64,000 bases of DNA from Microbacterium sp. (GTDB lineage Bacteria; Actinomycetota; Actinomycetes; Actinomycetales; Microbacteriaceae): NCBI RefSeq assembly GCF_026393345.1, contig NZ_JAPLAI010000066.1, forward strand, positions 28,955 to 92,954, written 5' to 3'. The position numbers and the translations under genes are program-made. A model generated the notes under the pieces. That model was not told the origin of the DNA, ran no database searches, and saw nothing but the letters and a program-made list of their open reading frames with translations. Positions 1 through 7,556 of the stretch are shown here, one piece after another. Within the stretch, counting starts at the first letter, position 1. Every line of letters starts with the position of its first letter.

Positions 1-221
1 GCTAGTGCGACACCGCCGAGGTCCGAAAACCCCGCGAATCCTGTGGAAGCGAGTTGATCGCAGTTAGGTGGGCATGTGGACTCGGTGATGAGCACGTTGA
101 TCTGAATCTGGTTGTCCGGCGCATGATCAGAACCATCGGTGTCACCGGTTATGAGGTCCGCATCGGATGAGTCCAGCGTCAGGGGAAGGCTCTGGGCCCA
201 GTCGTTGGTGAACGAGATCAT
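1..221 (-). CDS. Partial surface protein with LASTG sorting-like motif
   Basis: The first 73 codons of a gene running off the left edge. Its ATG overlaps the stop of the upstream DUF916-like gene by 4 bp (ATGA), so the two are probably translated together. The visible protein is acidic and Ser/Thr/Asp-rich, has two cysteines (residues 50 and 54), then LASTG at residues 57-61 followed by a hydrophobic, glycine-containing stretch. LAxTG is the sorting motif known for class E sortases of high-GC actinobacteria, so cell-wall anchoring is plausible. No signal peptide is visible at this start, which is odd for a sorted protein; the frame closes upstream at 291-293. Function is inferred only from the motif and neighbours. 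Confidence 0.5.
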   Translation of the reverse strand, partial: MISFTNDWAQSLPLTLDSSDADLITGDTDGSDHAPDNQIQINVLITESTCPPNCDQLASTGFAGFSDLGGVAL

Positions 222-1282
222 GCGCCCCCTTCGTCGTGAAGCGCAGCTCGTCGGCCTTCTTCGCGTGCGAGCGATACCAGCTTTGCCGTCTTACGGCGGG
301 ACTGGGTTCGACCCCAGACCAGTCCGAGAATAAGGAGAAGCACACCGCCGCACACCATTAGTTGGGGCCAAGGAATCGCCCAGATCAGGATCGGTTCGAC
401 GGTGGGGTCCATGCTTAGCGCTGACCCGTCGAGTGCGACGACCGCCGGGGTCAGTTCGATCTCACCGGTAATCAGAAACAACGGCCACGCCTGCTCGACC
501 GTGACCGTCAGCGTCCGTGATTCACCAGGGAGTAACTCTTGCTCCGGTTCTGATTCCCCAGGAAAAGACGTGCTTCGGGCAGCAGCGTCGACGGTACCGT
601 GCAAGAGCAGGCGGGCGTTGCCGGAATTGCGTGCCTCGAAGGTAACGCTGGCTTGGCCCGGGCTAAAGGGATTCCAGGACAACGAATACTGGGCATCGAG
701 AACAGCTAGCTCCACCGCAGGGTCGATCATGCCGGTGACTCGGGTCATCACACGAAAGCCGACTCTGCTTTCCATCCCTATCCGGGCGCCGTCCTCGTCC
801 AGGATCTCGCTACGAATAGAAACAGCGACACCAGCCGCATGGTCGCCAGGTTCTGCATTTTCGGGAACGCGGACCACGAACGGGACTATTGCGGTCGCCG
901 CCGGTTCGACCGTGACGGTGTCCTGGACGGTGATCCATGTTCCAGCCCCCGTGGAGGGCTCCCCTGGGGGCAACATGTCGAAGCGGCCGGCATCGGTGAA
1001 GTACCCGTCAGCCGCATCGATCTTGAAAGCCACCGCCTCGTCGCTGAAGTTCTTCACCGCAATGTAGTCGGTGGTTTGATCCCCTGGGTCGAGGGCGAGC
1101 TCGACCCAGGATCGTCCGTCTGGCCCGGACTGGTTTGCAGGTCGCACTGACCACGTAATGTCGGACGTATCCTCGGCGAACGCCGCGGGTGCCGGCTGCA
1201 GCACTAGTACGACGAGCAGAACAAGCACACCGATTGCTGCGCTGATCGTGGACGTTCGTCCGTTCAGGGCCTGTGAAGACAA
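218..1282 (-). CDS. DUF916-like WxL-interacting membrane protein
   Basis: A 354-residue surface protein: signal peptide about 1-38 (long hydrophobic core ending in AFAED), two beta-rich extracellular domains about 40-290, one transmembrane helix near 300-325 and a short basic cytoplasmic tail. This layout matches the DUF916/WxL-interacting family, whose members accompany WxL proteins on Gram-positive surfaces. The TTG at 1282 is preferred because a GGAG lies 8 nt upstream and the signal peptide then has normal length; a TTG at 1348 would give an implausibly long leader. It follows the WxL-like gene by 58 bp and overlaps the next gene by 4 bp, so the three look like one operon. The family match is by pattern, not by search. 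Confidence 0.6.
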   Translation of the reverse strand: MSSQALNGRTSTISAAIGVLVLLVVLVLQPAPAAFAEDTSDITWSVRPANQSGPDGRSWVELALDPGDQTTDYIAVKNFSDEAVAFKIDAADGYFTDAGRFDMLPPGEPSTGAGTWITVQDTVTVEPAATAIVPFVVRVPENAEPGDHAAGVAVSIRSEILDEDGARIGMESRVGFRVMTRVTGMIDPAVELAVLDAQYSLSWNPFSPGQASVTFEARNSGNARLLLHGTVDAAARSTSFPGESEPEQELLPGESRTLTVTVEQAWPLFLITGEIELTPAVVALDGSALSMDPTVEPILIWAIPWPQLMVCGGVLLLILGLVWGRTQSRRKTAKLVSLAREEGRRAALHDEGGA

Positions 1283-1340
1283 TGGAACTACTCCAACGAG
1301 GGACCTGGAGCCGGCGTCGGCCGGCCCCAGGTCCGATCGT

Positions 1341-1925
1341 TTACTCAAACAGCGACAGGGTCAAGGTCGAGGCGTAACCACCGGGTGCCACGGTCGACGG
1401 GACCTTCAGCAGCAGATCCGCCGTCGCGTTCCACGACCCGATCGCCTCCTCCGAGGTCGATGCCATCGCGAGCAGCTCCTGCCCGACCAGGCCAACATTG
1501 TTCGGCGGGGAATCCAGCACCGTATCCACAGTGTCACCCGGAGCGACCACACCGGTGCCTTCCGGATCCTCCACCTCAGGGCTCCAACCCAAATGCCCCG
1601 CACTGATGGGGTCCTGACCGGAGTCGCCGACGAAATCAGTCGCCGTCCCGATCACATACCAGTACGCCCCGTCAGGAATCTCCTCCGCCGTCCGAGTATC
1701 CGTCACCGTCACCGTGGGCAGTTCACCGTGGAACTCCCGCACCCCAGGGTCCGCGGACGCGCTCTCCGCGAGGGACACAGAGTCCCCGCCGACCGTCATC
1801 GCCAGCACCCCGGGCTCAGTGATCTCCTCGATCGTCACATTCACATCAACATCATCCGGATCACCCACGATGTCTTCTGCGAACGCGGCGCCGGCCACGC
1901 CCGTCAGCAGAATCCCGCCAAGCAC
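1341..1925 (-). CDS. WxL-like secreted protein, signal peptide apparently clipped
   Basis: A 194-residue secreted beta-rich protein: hydrophobic segment ending AAFAED, then an acidic Thr/Val-rich body finishing in a strand that ends LSLFE, as in actinobacterial WxL-like surface proteins encoded beside DUF916-like partners. The only usable start is GTG at 1925, which leaves a signal peptide with no basic n-region. Upstream the same frame stays open and reads RQTRRQRLPS (1926-1955), exactly what a signal-peptide n-region should look like, but no ATG, GTG or TTG follows before the frame enters the lacI gene. This suggests the true 5' end was lost when the galactoside island joined here. Whether it is still expressed is unknown. 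Confidence 0.5.
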   Translation of the reverse strand: MLGGILLTGVAGAAFAEDIVGDPDDVDVNVTIEEITEPGVLAMTVGGDSVSLAESASADPGVREFHGELPTVTVTDTRTAEEIPDGAYWYVIGTATDFVGDSGQDPISAGHLGWSPEVEDPEGTGVVAPGDTVDTVLDSPPNNVGLVGQELLAMASTSEEAIGSWNATADLLLKVPSTVAPGGYASTLTLSLFE

Positions 1926-1963
1926 TGACGGCAGCCGTTGACGGCGAGTCTGTCTAGAGGGAG

Positions 1964-2995
1964 TTAGCGGGAGGGTGCGGCGGTGCTGCGTCGAACGATT
2001 AGCTCCGTGGGAACAAGATCACCGCGTTCCCGGGGCTGGTCCTCGATCGCGGCGACAAGCGCCTGCAGCGCCGCCACACCGACCTGGTCGAAATGCTGAC
2101 GGATGGTTGTGAGGGCCGGCCAAAAGCTCGCGGACTCGGGCGTGTCGTCGAACCCAACCACGCTAATGTCCTCGGGGATACGCAGGCCCGCTTCGTGAAT
2201 GGCGTGCATCACGCCCAGCGCCATCTGATCGTTCGCCGCAAAGACGGCCGTCACTTCTTCACGCAGCGCGAGCTCGCGGCCCGCCGCCCTGCCGGAGTTC
2301 GCGGACCAATCGCCGACCAGCGCCTCGGGCGCCGCAGCGCCGCGGCTGTGCAGCGTCGCTTTCCAGGACTCACGTCGCCGCTGTGCAGAAAAGGACTCGT
2401 CAGGGCCGGCGACGTGCCACACCGTTCGGTGTCCCATGTCAAGTAAATGCTCCGTGGCCAGACGAGCACCTTGCGCCTGGTCGGTGTCCACGACCGGCTG
2501 ATCGTACTGGGCGTTGGAGTCGACGACGACGACCGGCAGCCCCTGCGGAAGCTCGATGTCTGACTCGTTCAACTGGTGCGCTTCGATCAGAATCACGATT
2601 CCGTCGACAGCCTGCTCGCTCAATCGCGCAAACGCCCCGGAGACTCTCGACTGGCTGGCCGCGCCGAGCGGGATCAATGTCAGCGCGTATCCAACCCGAG
2701 CCGCCTCCCCCGCGATCGCCTCCAGAGTGCGCATGTTGCCGTACGAGGACAACGAGAACATGATCACGCCGATATTTCGATACCGGCCAGACTTCAGAGC
2801 GCGAGCAGCGCCGTTCGGACGATACCCCAGACGGTGCATCGCCTCGACGACTTTCTCGCGAGTCTGCGGCCGGACAACGTTCTTGCCCGTGGCCACTCGG
2901 GAAACTGTCTGCGCAGACACGCCAGCCTCGCGGGCCACGTCCATGATGGACGGCTCACGCCGTGGGGCGACCTCTACAGTTTGGTTCAGCATCAT
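1964..2995 (-). CDS. LacI-family repressor of the galactoside operon
   Basis: A 343-residue LacI/GalR-type regulator. Residues about 16-70 form the helix-turn-helix and hinge (VSAQTVSRVATG, then the LGYRPNGAARAL hinge helix); the rest is a periplasmic-binding-protein-like sugar sensor with the typical ANDQMALG and SVVGFDDTP segments. It is divergent from the transport and beta-galactosidase operon and almost certainly controls it, releasing DNA when a galactoside or its derivative binds. GGAG lies 6 nt upstream of the ATG pair. Three TGTTTGCG-type operator sites lie in the intergenic region, one only 17 bp before this gene, suggesting autoregulation. The inducer cannot be told from sequence. 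Confidence 0.85.
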   Translation of the reverse strand: MMLNQTVEVAPRREPSIMDVAREAGVSAQTVSRVATGKNVVRPQTREKVVEAMHRLGYRPNGAARALKSGRYRNIGVIMFSLSSYGNMRTLEAIAGEAARVGYALTLIPLGAASQSRVSGAFARLSEQAVDGIVILIEAHQLNESDIELPQGLPVVVVDSNAQYDQPVVDTDQAQGARLATEHLLDMGHRTVWHVAGPDESFSAQRRRESWKATLHSRGAAAPEALVGDWSANSGRAAGRELALREEVTAVFAANDQMALGVMHAIHEAGLRIPEDISVVGFDDTPESASFWPALTTIRQHFDQVGVAALQALVAAIEDQPRERGDLVPTELIVRRSTAAPSR

Positions 2996-3012
2996 CGCTC
3001 CACATTCTTGGA

Positions 3013-3026
3013 TGTTTGCGTTGACA
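3013..3026. promoter_or_regulatory. LacI operator O1 (autoregulatory)
   Basis: TGTTTGCGTTGACA, an imperfect palindrome with a central CG pair as expected for LacI-family proteins. The identical 14-mer recurs at 3171-3184. This copy lies just upstream of the lacI start. Confidence 0.6.
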
Positions 3027-3080
3027 TCATACGCGAGACCCTGCGTTTTTCACCGTTTCACCCGCGGTTTTGGCTCGTTG

Positions 3081-3093
3081 CCCCCCCCCCCCC
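3081..3093. repeat. Homopolymeric run of 13 C
   Basis: Thirteen consecutive C lie in the spacer between the divergent lacI and transport promoters, between operator O1 and the operator-bearing promoter. Such runs are prone to slippage and to sequencing error; here a length change would alter the spacing of operators rather than a reading frame. Confidence 0.8.
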
Positions 3094-3170
3094 GATCCCA
3101 CGTCGCCCGTTGCCCGCCAAGTCTTTGGTGATCGTCATCACCTTGATTGCGGGGCGGGATTGCCACAGAA

Positions 3171-3217
3171 TGTTTGCGTTGACATCGTTTGACGTCCGTC
3201 ATATGTTTGCGTAAACA
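3171..3217 (+). promoter_or_regulatory. Sigma70-type promoter overlapped by operators O2 and O3
   Basis: TTGACA at 3179-3184 and TATGTT at 3202-3207 are separated by 17 bp, a near-consensus housekeeping promoter. Operator O2 (TGTTTGCGTTGACA, 3171-3184) covers the -35 box and O3 (TGTTTGCGTAAACA, 3204-3217) covers the -10 box. Repressor on either site would block RNA polymerase. The first permease ATG lies 45 bp downstream of O3. Confidence 0.8.
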
Positions 3218-3261
3218 GCCCCGGGGTTTCTGACCCGGGAACACGAAAAGGTACCCCGTCA

Positions 3262-4185
3262 ATGACGACCACAATCGCACCCGTGCCGCCCTTGGCGACC
3301 CGCGCCCGGCCGCGCCGAGAACGGCGAGACTGGCGAGGATGGACCTTCGTAGGCCCCTTCCTCGTGGTCTTCGCCCTGGTTTTCATCGCACCCGTTCTTT
3401 ACGCGCTCTACTTGAGCCTGTTCCGCAACCAGCTGGTAGGCGGTAACGCGTTCGTTGGGCTCGAGAATTACCTTCGCGTTTTCGGTGACGCACAGTTCTG
3501 GGAGGGGTTCTGGCACGTCTCGCTGTTCCTCGTCATCCAGGTGCCGATCATGCTGGGCCTGGCTCTGCTGGCGGCACTGGCGATCGACAGCGCTCGCCTG
3601 CATGGCTCGGGCTTCTTTCGCATCGTCATCTTCTTGCCCTACGCCGTACCCGGCGTTGTCGCGGTACTGATGTGGGGGTTCATTTACGGCGGCAACTTCG
3701 GGCTTGCGGGCAACATCAACGATGCCGTGGGATTCGAGCTGATCACCCCGTTCGCCCGCGACTGGATCCTCGCCTCCATCGGAAACATCGTGACTTGGGA
3801 GTTCGTCGGCTACAACATGCTGATCTTCTACTCCGCCCTGCGCACGATTCCCGTCGACCTATATGAGGCGGCGGAGATCGACGGCGCTGGCCAATTCCGG
3901 ATCATCACCGCGATCAAGATCCCCTCCCTACGCGGCGCGATCGTGATCGCGACGATCTTCTCCATCATCGGCAGCTTCCAGCTGTTCAACGAACCAAACA
4001 TCCTCAAGCCGCTCGCTCCGAATGTGATCACCACCTTCTTCACCCCCAATATGTATGCCTACAACTTGTCCTTCGCCGGGCAGCAGTACAACTATTCAGC
4101 GACCGTGGCCATTGTGATGGGTGTGATCACTGCGGTGATCGCCTACGTGGTGCAGCTGCGCGGATCGCGGGCGGAGACACGATGA
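3262..4185 (+). CDS. CUT1 sugar ABC transporter permease 1
   Basis: A 307-residue inner-membrane permease of the MalF/LacF type with about six transmembrane helices. The N-terminus is cytoplasmic and basic, the first helix follows near residues 30-50, and the EAA loop (YEAAEIDGAGQFRIITAIKIP) lies near residues 200-220 for docking the ATPase. It is the first gene after the operator-controlled promoter and overlaps the second permease by 4 bp. With GH35, GH43 and Leloir genes downstream, the likely cargo is a beta-galactoside or galacto-oligosaccharide. No ATPase gene is present; CUT1 systems of actinobacteria usually share a MsiK-type ATPase encoded elsewhere. Confidence 0.88.
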   Translation: MTTTIAPVPPLATRARPRRERRDWRGWTFVGPFLVVFALVFIAPVLYALYLSLFRNQLVGGNAFVGLENYLRVFGDAQFWEGFWHVSLFLVIQVPIMLGLALLAALAIDSARLHGSGFFRIVIFLPYAVPGVVAVLMWGFIYGGNFGLAGNINDAVGFELITPFARDWILASIGNIVTWEFVGYNMLIFYSALRTIPVDLYEAAEIDGAGQFRIITAIKIPSLRGAIVIATIFSIIGSFQLFNEPNILKPLAPNVITTFFTPNMYAYNLSFAGQQYNYSATVAIVMGVITAVIAYVVQLRGSRAETR

Positions 4186-5060
4186 CCGCCCCCACCCTCG
4201 TTCGCAACAAGCCCACCCGCCCGCGGCGGTCAGTCACCCTCACGGTGGTCATGACCCTGTTTCTCATCTACACCCTCGTGCCACTGTGGTGGCTTGTCGT
4301 CAACTCGACCAAGACACAGGCCGGGCTGTTCGACAGTTTTGGACTGTGGTTCGCCGACGACTTCGTCTTCTTCCAGAACCTTGCCGAAACCGTGACCTAC
4401 CGCGACGGCATCTTTGTCCGCTGGCTCGGCAACACCCTGCTGTATGTGGTCATCGGCGCCGGCGGCGCGACAGCCCTCGCAACTCTCGCCGGATATGGAA
4501 TGGCGAAATATAAGTTCCCCGGCCGTCGCGCTGTCTTCGCGATCGTTCTGGGCGCGATCGCCATCCCCGGAACGGCACTGGCGGTGCCGACGTTCCTGAT
4601 GTTCAGCGAGCTCGGCCTGACCAACACGCCCTGGGCGATCATCATCCCGTCGCTGATCAGTCCGTTCGGGATGTATCTCGTGTGGATTTACGCGATCGAT
4701 GCCGTCCCGACAGAGTTGCTGGAAGCCGCCCGGATGGATGGCGCCGGCGAGATCCGCACCTTCTTCACCATTTCCCTGCGCCTGCTCACACCCGGCATCG
4801 TCACCGTCGCACTCTTCGCCGTGGTCGCGACCTGGAACAACTACTTCCTGCCTCTGATCATGCTGAGCAATCCCGAGTGGTATCCGCTCACCGTTGGCCT
4901 GAACCAATGGAACGCACAAGCGACCGGGGTTTCCGCGCAGCCGATCTACAACCTGGTGATCATGGGCTCGCTGCTCACGATCGTCCCCATTGTCGTCGCC
5001 TTCCTCTTCCTGCAGCGGTACTGGCAGTCGGGGCTGAGCGCCGGAAGCGTCAAGCAGTGA
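4182..5060 (+). CDS. CUT1 sugar ABC transporter permease 2
   Basis: A 292-residue permease of the MalG/LacG type, partner of the preceding gene (ATGA overlap). It has six predicted transmembrane helices starting near residue 20 and an EAA motif (LLEAARMDGAGEIRTFFTISL) near residues 180-200. The periplasmic half carries the usual MalG-type signature around the WNNYFLPLIML segment. It is followed by the gene for the substrate-binding lipoprotein, which is broken in this sequence, so the transporter may lack its own binding protein. Substrate is inferred from the operon only. Confidence 0.88.
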   Translation: MTAPTLVRNKPTRPRRSVTLTVVMTLFLIYTLVPLWWLVVNSTKTQAGLFDSFGLWFADDFVFFQNLAETVTYRDGIFVRWLGNTLLYVVIGAGGATALATLAGYGMAKYKFPGRRAVFAIVLGAIAIPGTALAVPTFLMFSELGLTNTPWAIIIPSLISPFGMYLVWIYAIDAVPTELLEAARMDGAGEIRTFFTISLRLLTPGIVTVALFAVVATWNNYFLPLIMLSNPEWYPLTVGLNQWNAQATGVSAQPIYNLVIMGSLLTIVPIVVAFLFLQRYWQSGLSAGSVKQ

Positions 5061-5148
5061 CGAGAGGAACCGCATGACGCGCACCGAACCCTCTCAACCG
5101 GCACTCGTCCGGACATTCCGAGTACAACGAAGTGAAAGGAAACACAGC

Positions 5149-6461
5149 ATGAACTACCCGACTAGCCGCGCCGCATTCACCAGGCGCGCACTCACGGTCC
5201 TCGCGACCGGGGCAGTCATCGGCGTAACACTGGCCGCCTGCTCCGGCGGTGGGGGCGGCGGCGACACCGCAGCCCCGGGGTCAGACACCGATGTCGAGGC
5301 CGCGCTCGAGGCTGGTGGCTCGCTCACCTACTGGTCCTGGACCCCGCAGGCTACGAACTGGTCAACGCCGGCACCGGCAACGACCAGTACACCAAACTGC
5401 AGAACGCCATCACCGCAGGCTCCGGCGCCCCGGATGTCGTGCAAATCGAGTACGGCGCACTCCCGCAGTACGCACTCTCGGAGTCGCTGCTGGATCTCAC
5501 CCCGTACGGGTTCGCGGACCTCGAGGACGACTACACCGCCTCCACCTGGGGTCAGGTCGTCTTCGACGACAAGATCTACGGCCTCCCGCAGGATTCCGGA
5601 CCCACCGCCCTGTTCTACAACGCGACTATCTTCGACCAGTACGGCATCGAGGTCCCCACCACGTGGGACGAATACCTTGCCGCGGCGCAGAAGCTGCACG
5701 CCGCCGACCCGACGAAATACATCACCAGCGACACCGGTGATGCCGGCTTCACGATGACCTCGATCTGGCAGGCCGGTGGCCTACCGTTCAAGACCGAAGG
5801 CACCAACGTGACCGTAAACCTGCAGGACGAGGGCACGAAGCGCTGGGCGGACTTCTGGAGTCAGCTGACCCAGAACGACCTCGTCTCCCCCGTTCCCGGG
5901 TGGAGCGATGACTGGTACCGCGGACTGGCCGACGGTGGAGTTGCATCGCTGGTCATCGGCGCGTGGATGCCCGGAGTGCTGGAAGGCTCCGTGCCTGACG
6001 CCGCCGGTGACTGGCGCGTCGCCCCCGTCCCCACCTGGGATGGTACGCCTGCCTCCTCGGAAAACGGTGGCGGCGGGCAGTCGGTGACCGCTCAGACTGA
6101 GAACCCTGCACTGGCGGCAGGATTCCTGAAGTGGCTGAACAACAGCGACGAAAGCCTGAAGATCTTCACGGACGAGGGCGGGTTCCCGTCCACGAACGCG
6201 CAGCTGACTGACCCGGAGTTCCTCTCCTACGAGTCGGACTACTTCGGTGGCCAGAAGATCAACGAGGTGCTCGGCGCGGCTGCTGCGGATGTCGTCCCAG
6301 GCTGGTCGTACCTGCCCTTCCAGGTGTATGCCAACAGCATCTTCGGTGACACCGCCGGGCAGGCATGGGCGAACAAGACCAACCTGAACGAGGGTCTGAT
6401 CGCCTGGCAGGACGCCATCATCGAATACGGCAACCAGCAGGGCTTCACGGTTAGCCAATAG
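5149..6461 (+). pseudogene. Sugar-binding lipoprotein gene with internal deletion and frameshift
   Basis: The ATG at 5149 follows a good GAAAGGA site. It opens a lipoprotein signal peptide with lipobox LAAC (near residue 25) and a glycine-rich linker, then a solute-binding start LTYWSWTPQA. At about 5351/5352 the frame jumps: the second frame continues YELVNAGTGNDQYTKLQNAI and the remaining binding-protein body through 6461. Family members usually have roughly 10-20 residues between the Trp-Ser-Trp-Thr strand and the equivalent of this point, so a small segment with a length not divisible by three appears missing. As written, no full-length protein can be made. It is either a real inactivating deletion or an assembly error. 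Confidence 0.8.
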
Positions 6462-6477
6462 TCCCCCGGAAGACAGC

Positions 6478-6512
6478 GGCGTGGCCAGCCATACCCGGCG
6501 GCTGGCCACGCC
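6478..6512 (+). terminator. Hairpin between binding-protein gene and GH43 gene
   Basis: A perfect 13-bp stem (GGCGTGGCCAGCC / GGCTGGCCACGCC) with a 9-nt loop, 16 nt after the stop at 6461. No T-run follows, so it may be a partial terminator or an mRNA-stabilising hairpin that raises transporter mRNA relative to the enzyme genes. Confidence 0.6.
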
Positions 6513-6619
6513 GCCTCACCATCCCTATGACCATGAATTCCCACACCCTGTCCGCCATTCGCACCCGCCGAAGGGGACGGGCCGTCGCGGGGCGGCGCGG
6601 CGAATCTGGAAGGGATACC

Positions 6620-7507
6620 GTGCGACTGAACGACTTCCGCATCCGCGATCCCTACGTCTTGGCTGACGCGACCTCGGGTTCTTATTTCCTCTACGGCACC
6701 ACCGACCCCGACCCCTGGTCCGGCCAGGGGGTCGGCTTTGACGCCTACCGCAGCACCAACCTCGAGGACTGGTCCGGACCCATAGCCGTGTTCCGGCCCC
6801 CCGCGGACTTCTGGGGCACAACCCAGTTCTGGGCACCGGAAGTGCACGCCCACTCCGGTCGCTACTTCATGTTCGCTACCTTCGCAGGAGAAGAGCGATC
6901 ACGCGGCACACAAGTACTCGTAGCTGAGCGGCCTGAAGGCCCATTTCTGCCGTGGAGCGATGGCCCAGTCACACCCGAGGATTGGGAGAGCTTAGACGGC
7001 ACGCTGCACATTGACCCGCACGGAAGACCGTGGCTGGTGTTCTGTCACGAGTGGGTACAGATCGGTGATGGGTCGATCGCGGCGCTGCGACTGACCAGCG
7101 ACTTAAGGAAGGCCGCGACCACACCCGTCGTTCTGTTCCACGCCTCGGAAGCGCCGTGGACGCGCCCCGTGCCCGGCACCGGAAGTTACGTTACCGATGG
7201 GCCATTCTTGACCCGCGACCGCATCACCGGCGAACTTGTGATGCTGTGGTCAAGCCTCAGCGATACTGGCTACACCCTTGGCGCAGCACGCTCCAGCACC
7301 GGCATCCTCGGCCCCTGGCAGCATCACGACCAGCCGGTCTGGTCGCAGGACGGCGGCCACGGCATGCTCTTCACCACATTCGATGGCCGGCAGATGCTGG
7401 CCCTGCACCAACCCAACGACTCCCCCTGGGAACGCGCCACGCTACTTCGGCCACGCGGACGCGGCACGACGCTGAGCCCAGCCGCCCCAGTTCTCGCCGA
7501 GACGTGA
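6620..7507 (+). CDS. Glycoside hydrolase family 43-like enzyme
   Basis: A 295-residue five-bladed beta-propeller glycosidase, probably cytoplasmic (no signal peptide). Blade motifs visible are FRIRDPYVLAD (N-terminal catalytic Asp region), FWAPEVH, SLDGTLHID and CHEW. GTG at 6620 is chosen because GGAAGGGA precedes it and the protein then begins right at the first blade; an ATG at 6527 would add a basic tail. GH43 enzymes remove arabinose, xylose or galactose from plant glycans. The position equivalent to the usual general-acid segment reads VTDGPFL, so the exact subfamily and activity are uncertain. It probably trims substituted galactosides imported by the adjacent transporter. Confidence 0.7.
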   Translation: MRLNDFRIRDPYVLADATSGSYFLYGTTDPDPWSGQGVGFDAYRSTNLEDWSGPIAVFRPPADFWGTTQFWAPEVHAHSGRYFMFATFAGEERSRGTQVLVAERPEGPFLPWSDGPVTPEDWESLDGTLHIDPHGRPWLVFCHEWVQIGDGSIAALRLTSDLRKAATTPVVLFHASEAPWTRPVPGTGSYVTDGPFLTRDRITGELVMLWSSLSDTGYTLGAARSSTGILGPWQHHDQPVWSQDGGHGMLFTTFDGRQMLALHQPNDSPWERATLLRPRGRGTTLSPAAPVLAET

Positions 7508-7556
7508 TTTCGCCCACCGGCAACCCCTACCCCCACCTCACCCCACCTTGACAACG

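Noticed and set aside
5074-5148. ATG at 5074 as start of the sugar-binding protein
   Set aside because: It adds 25 residues before the lipoprotein signal peptide, and the good GAAAGGA ribosome site points to 5149.
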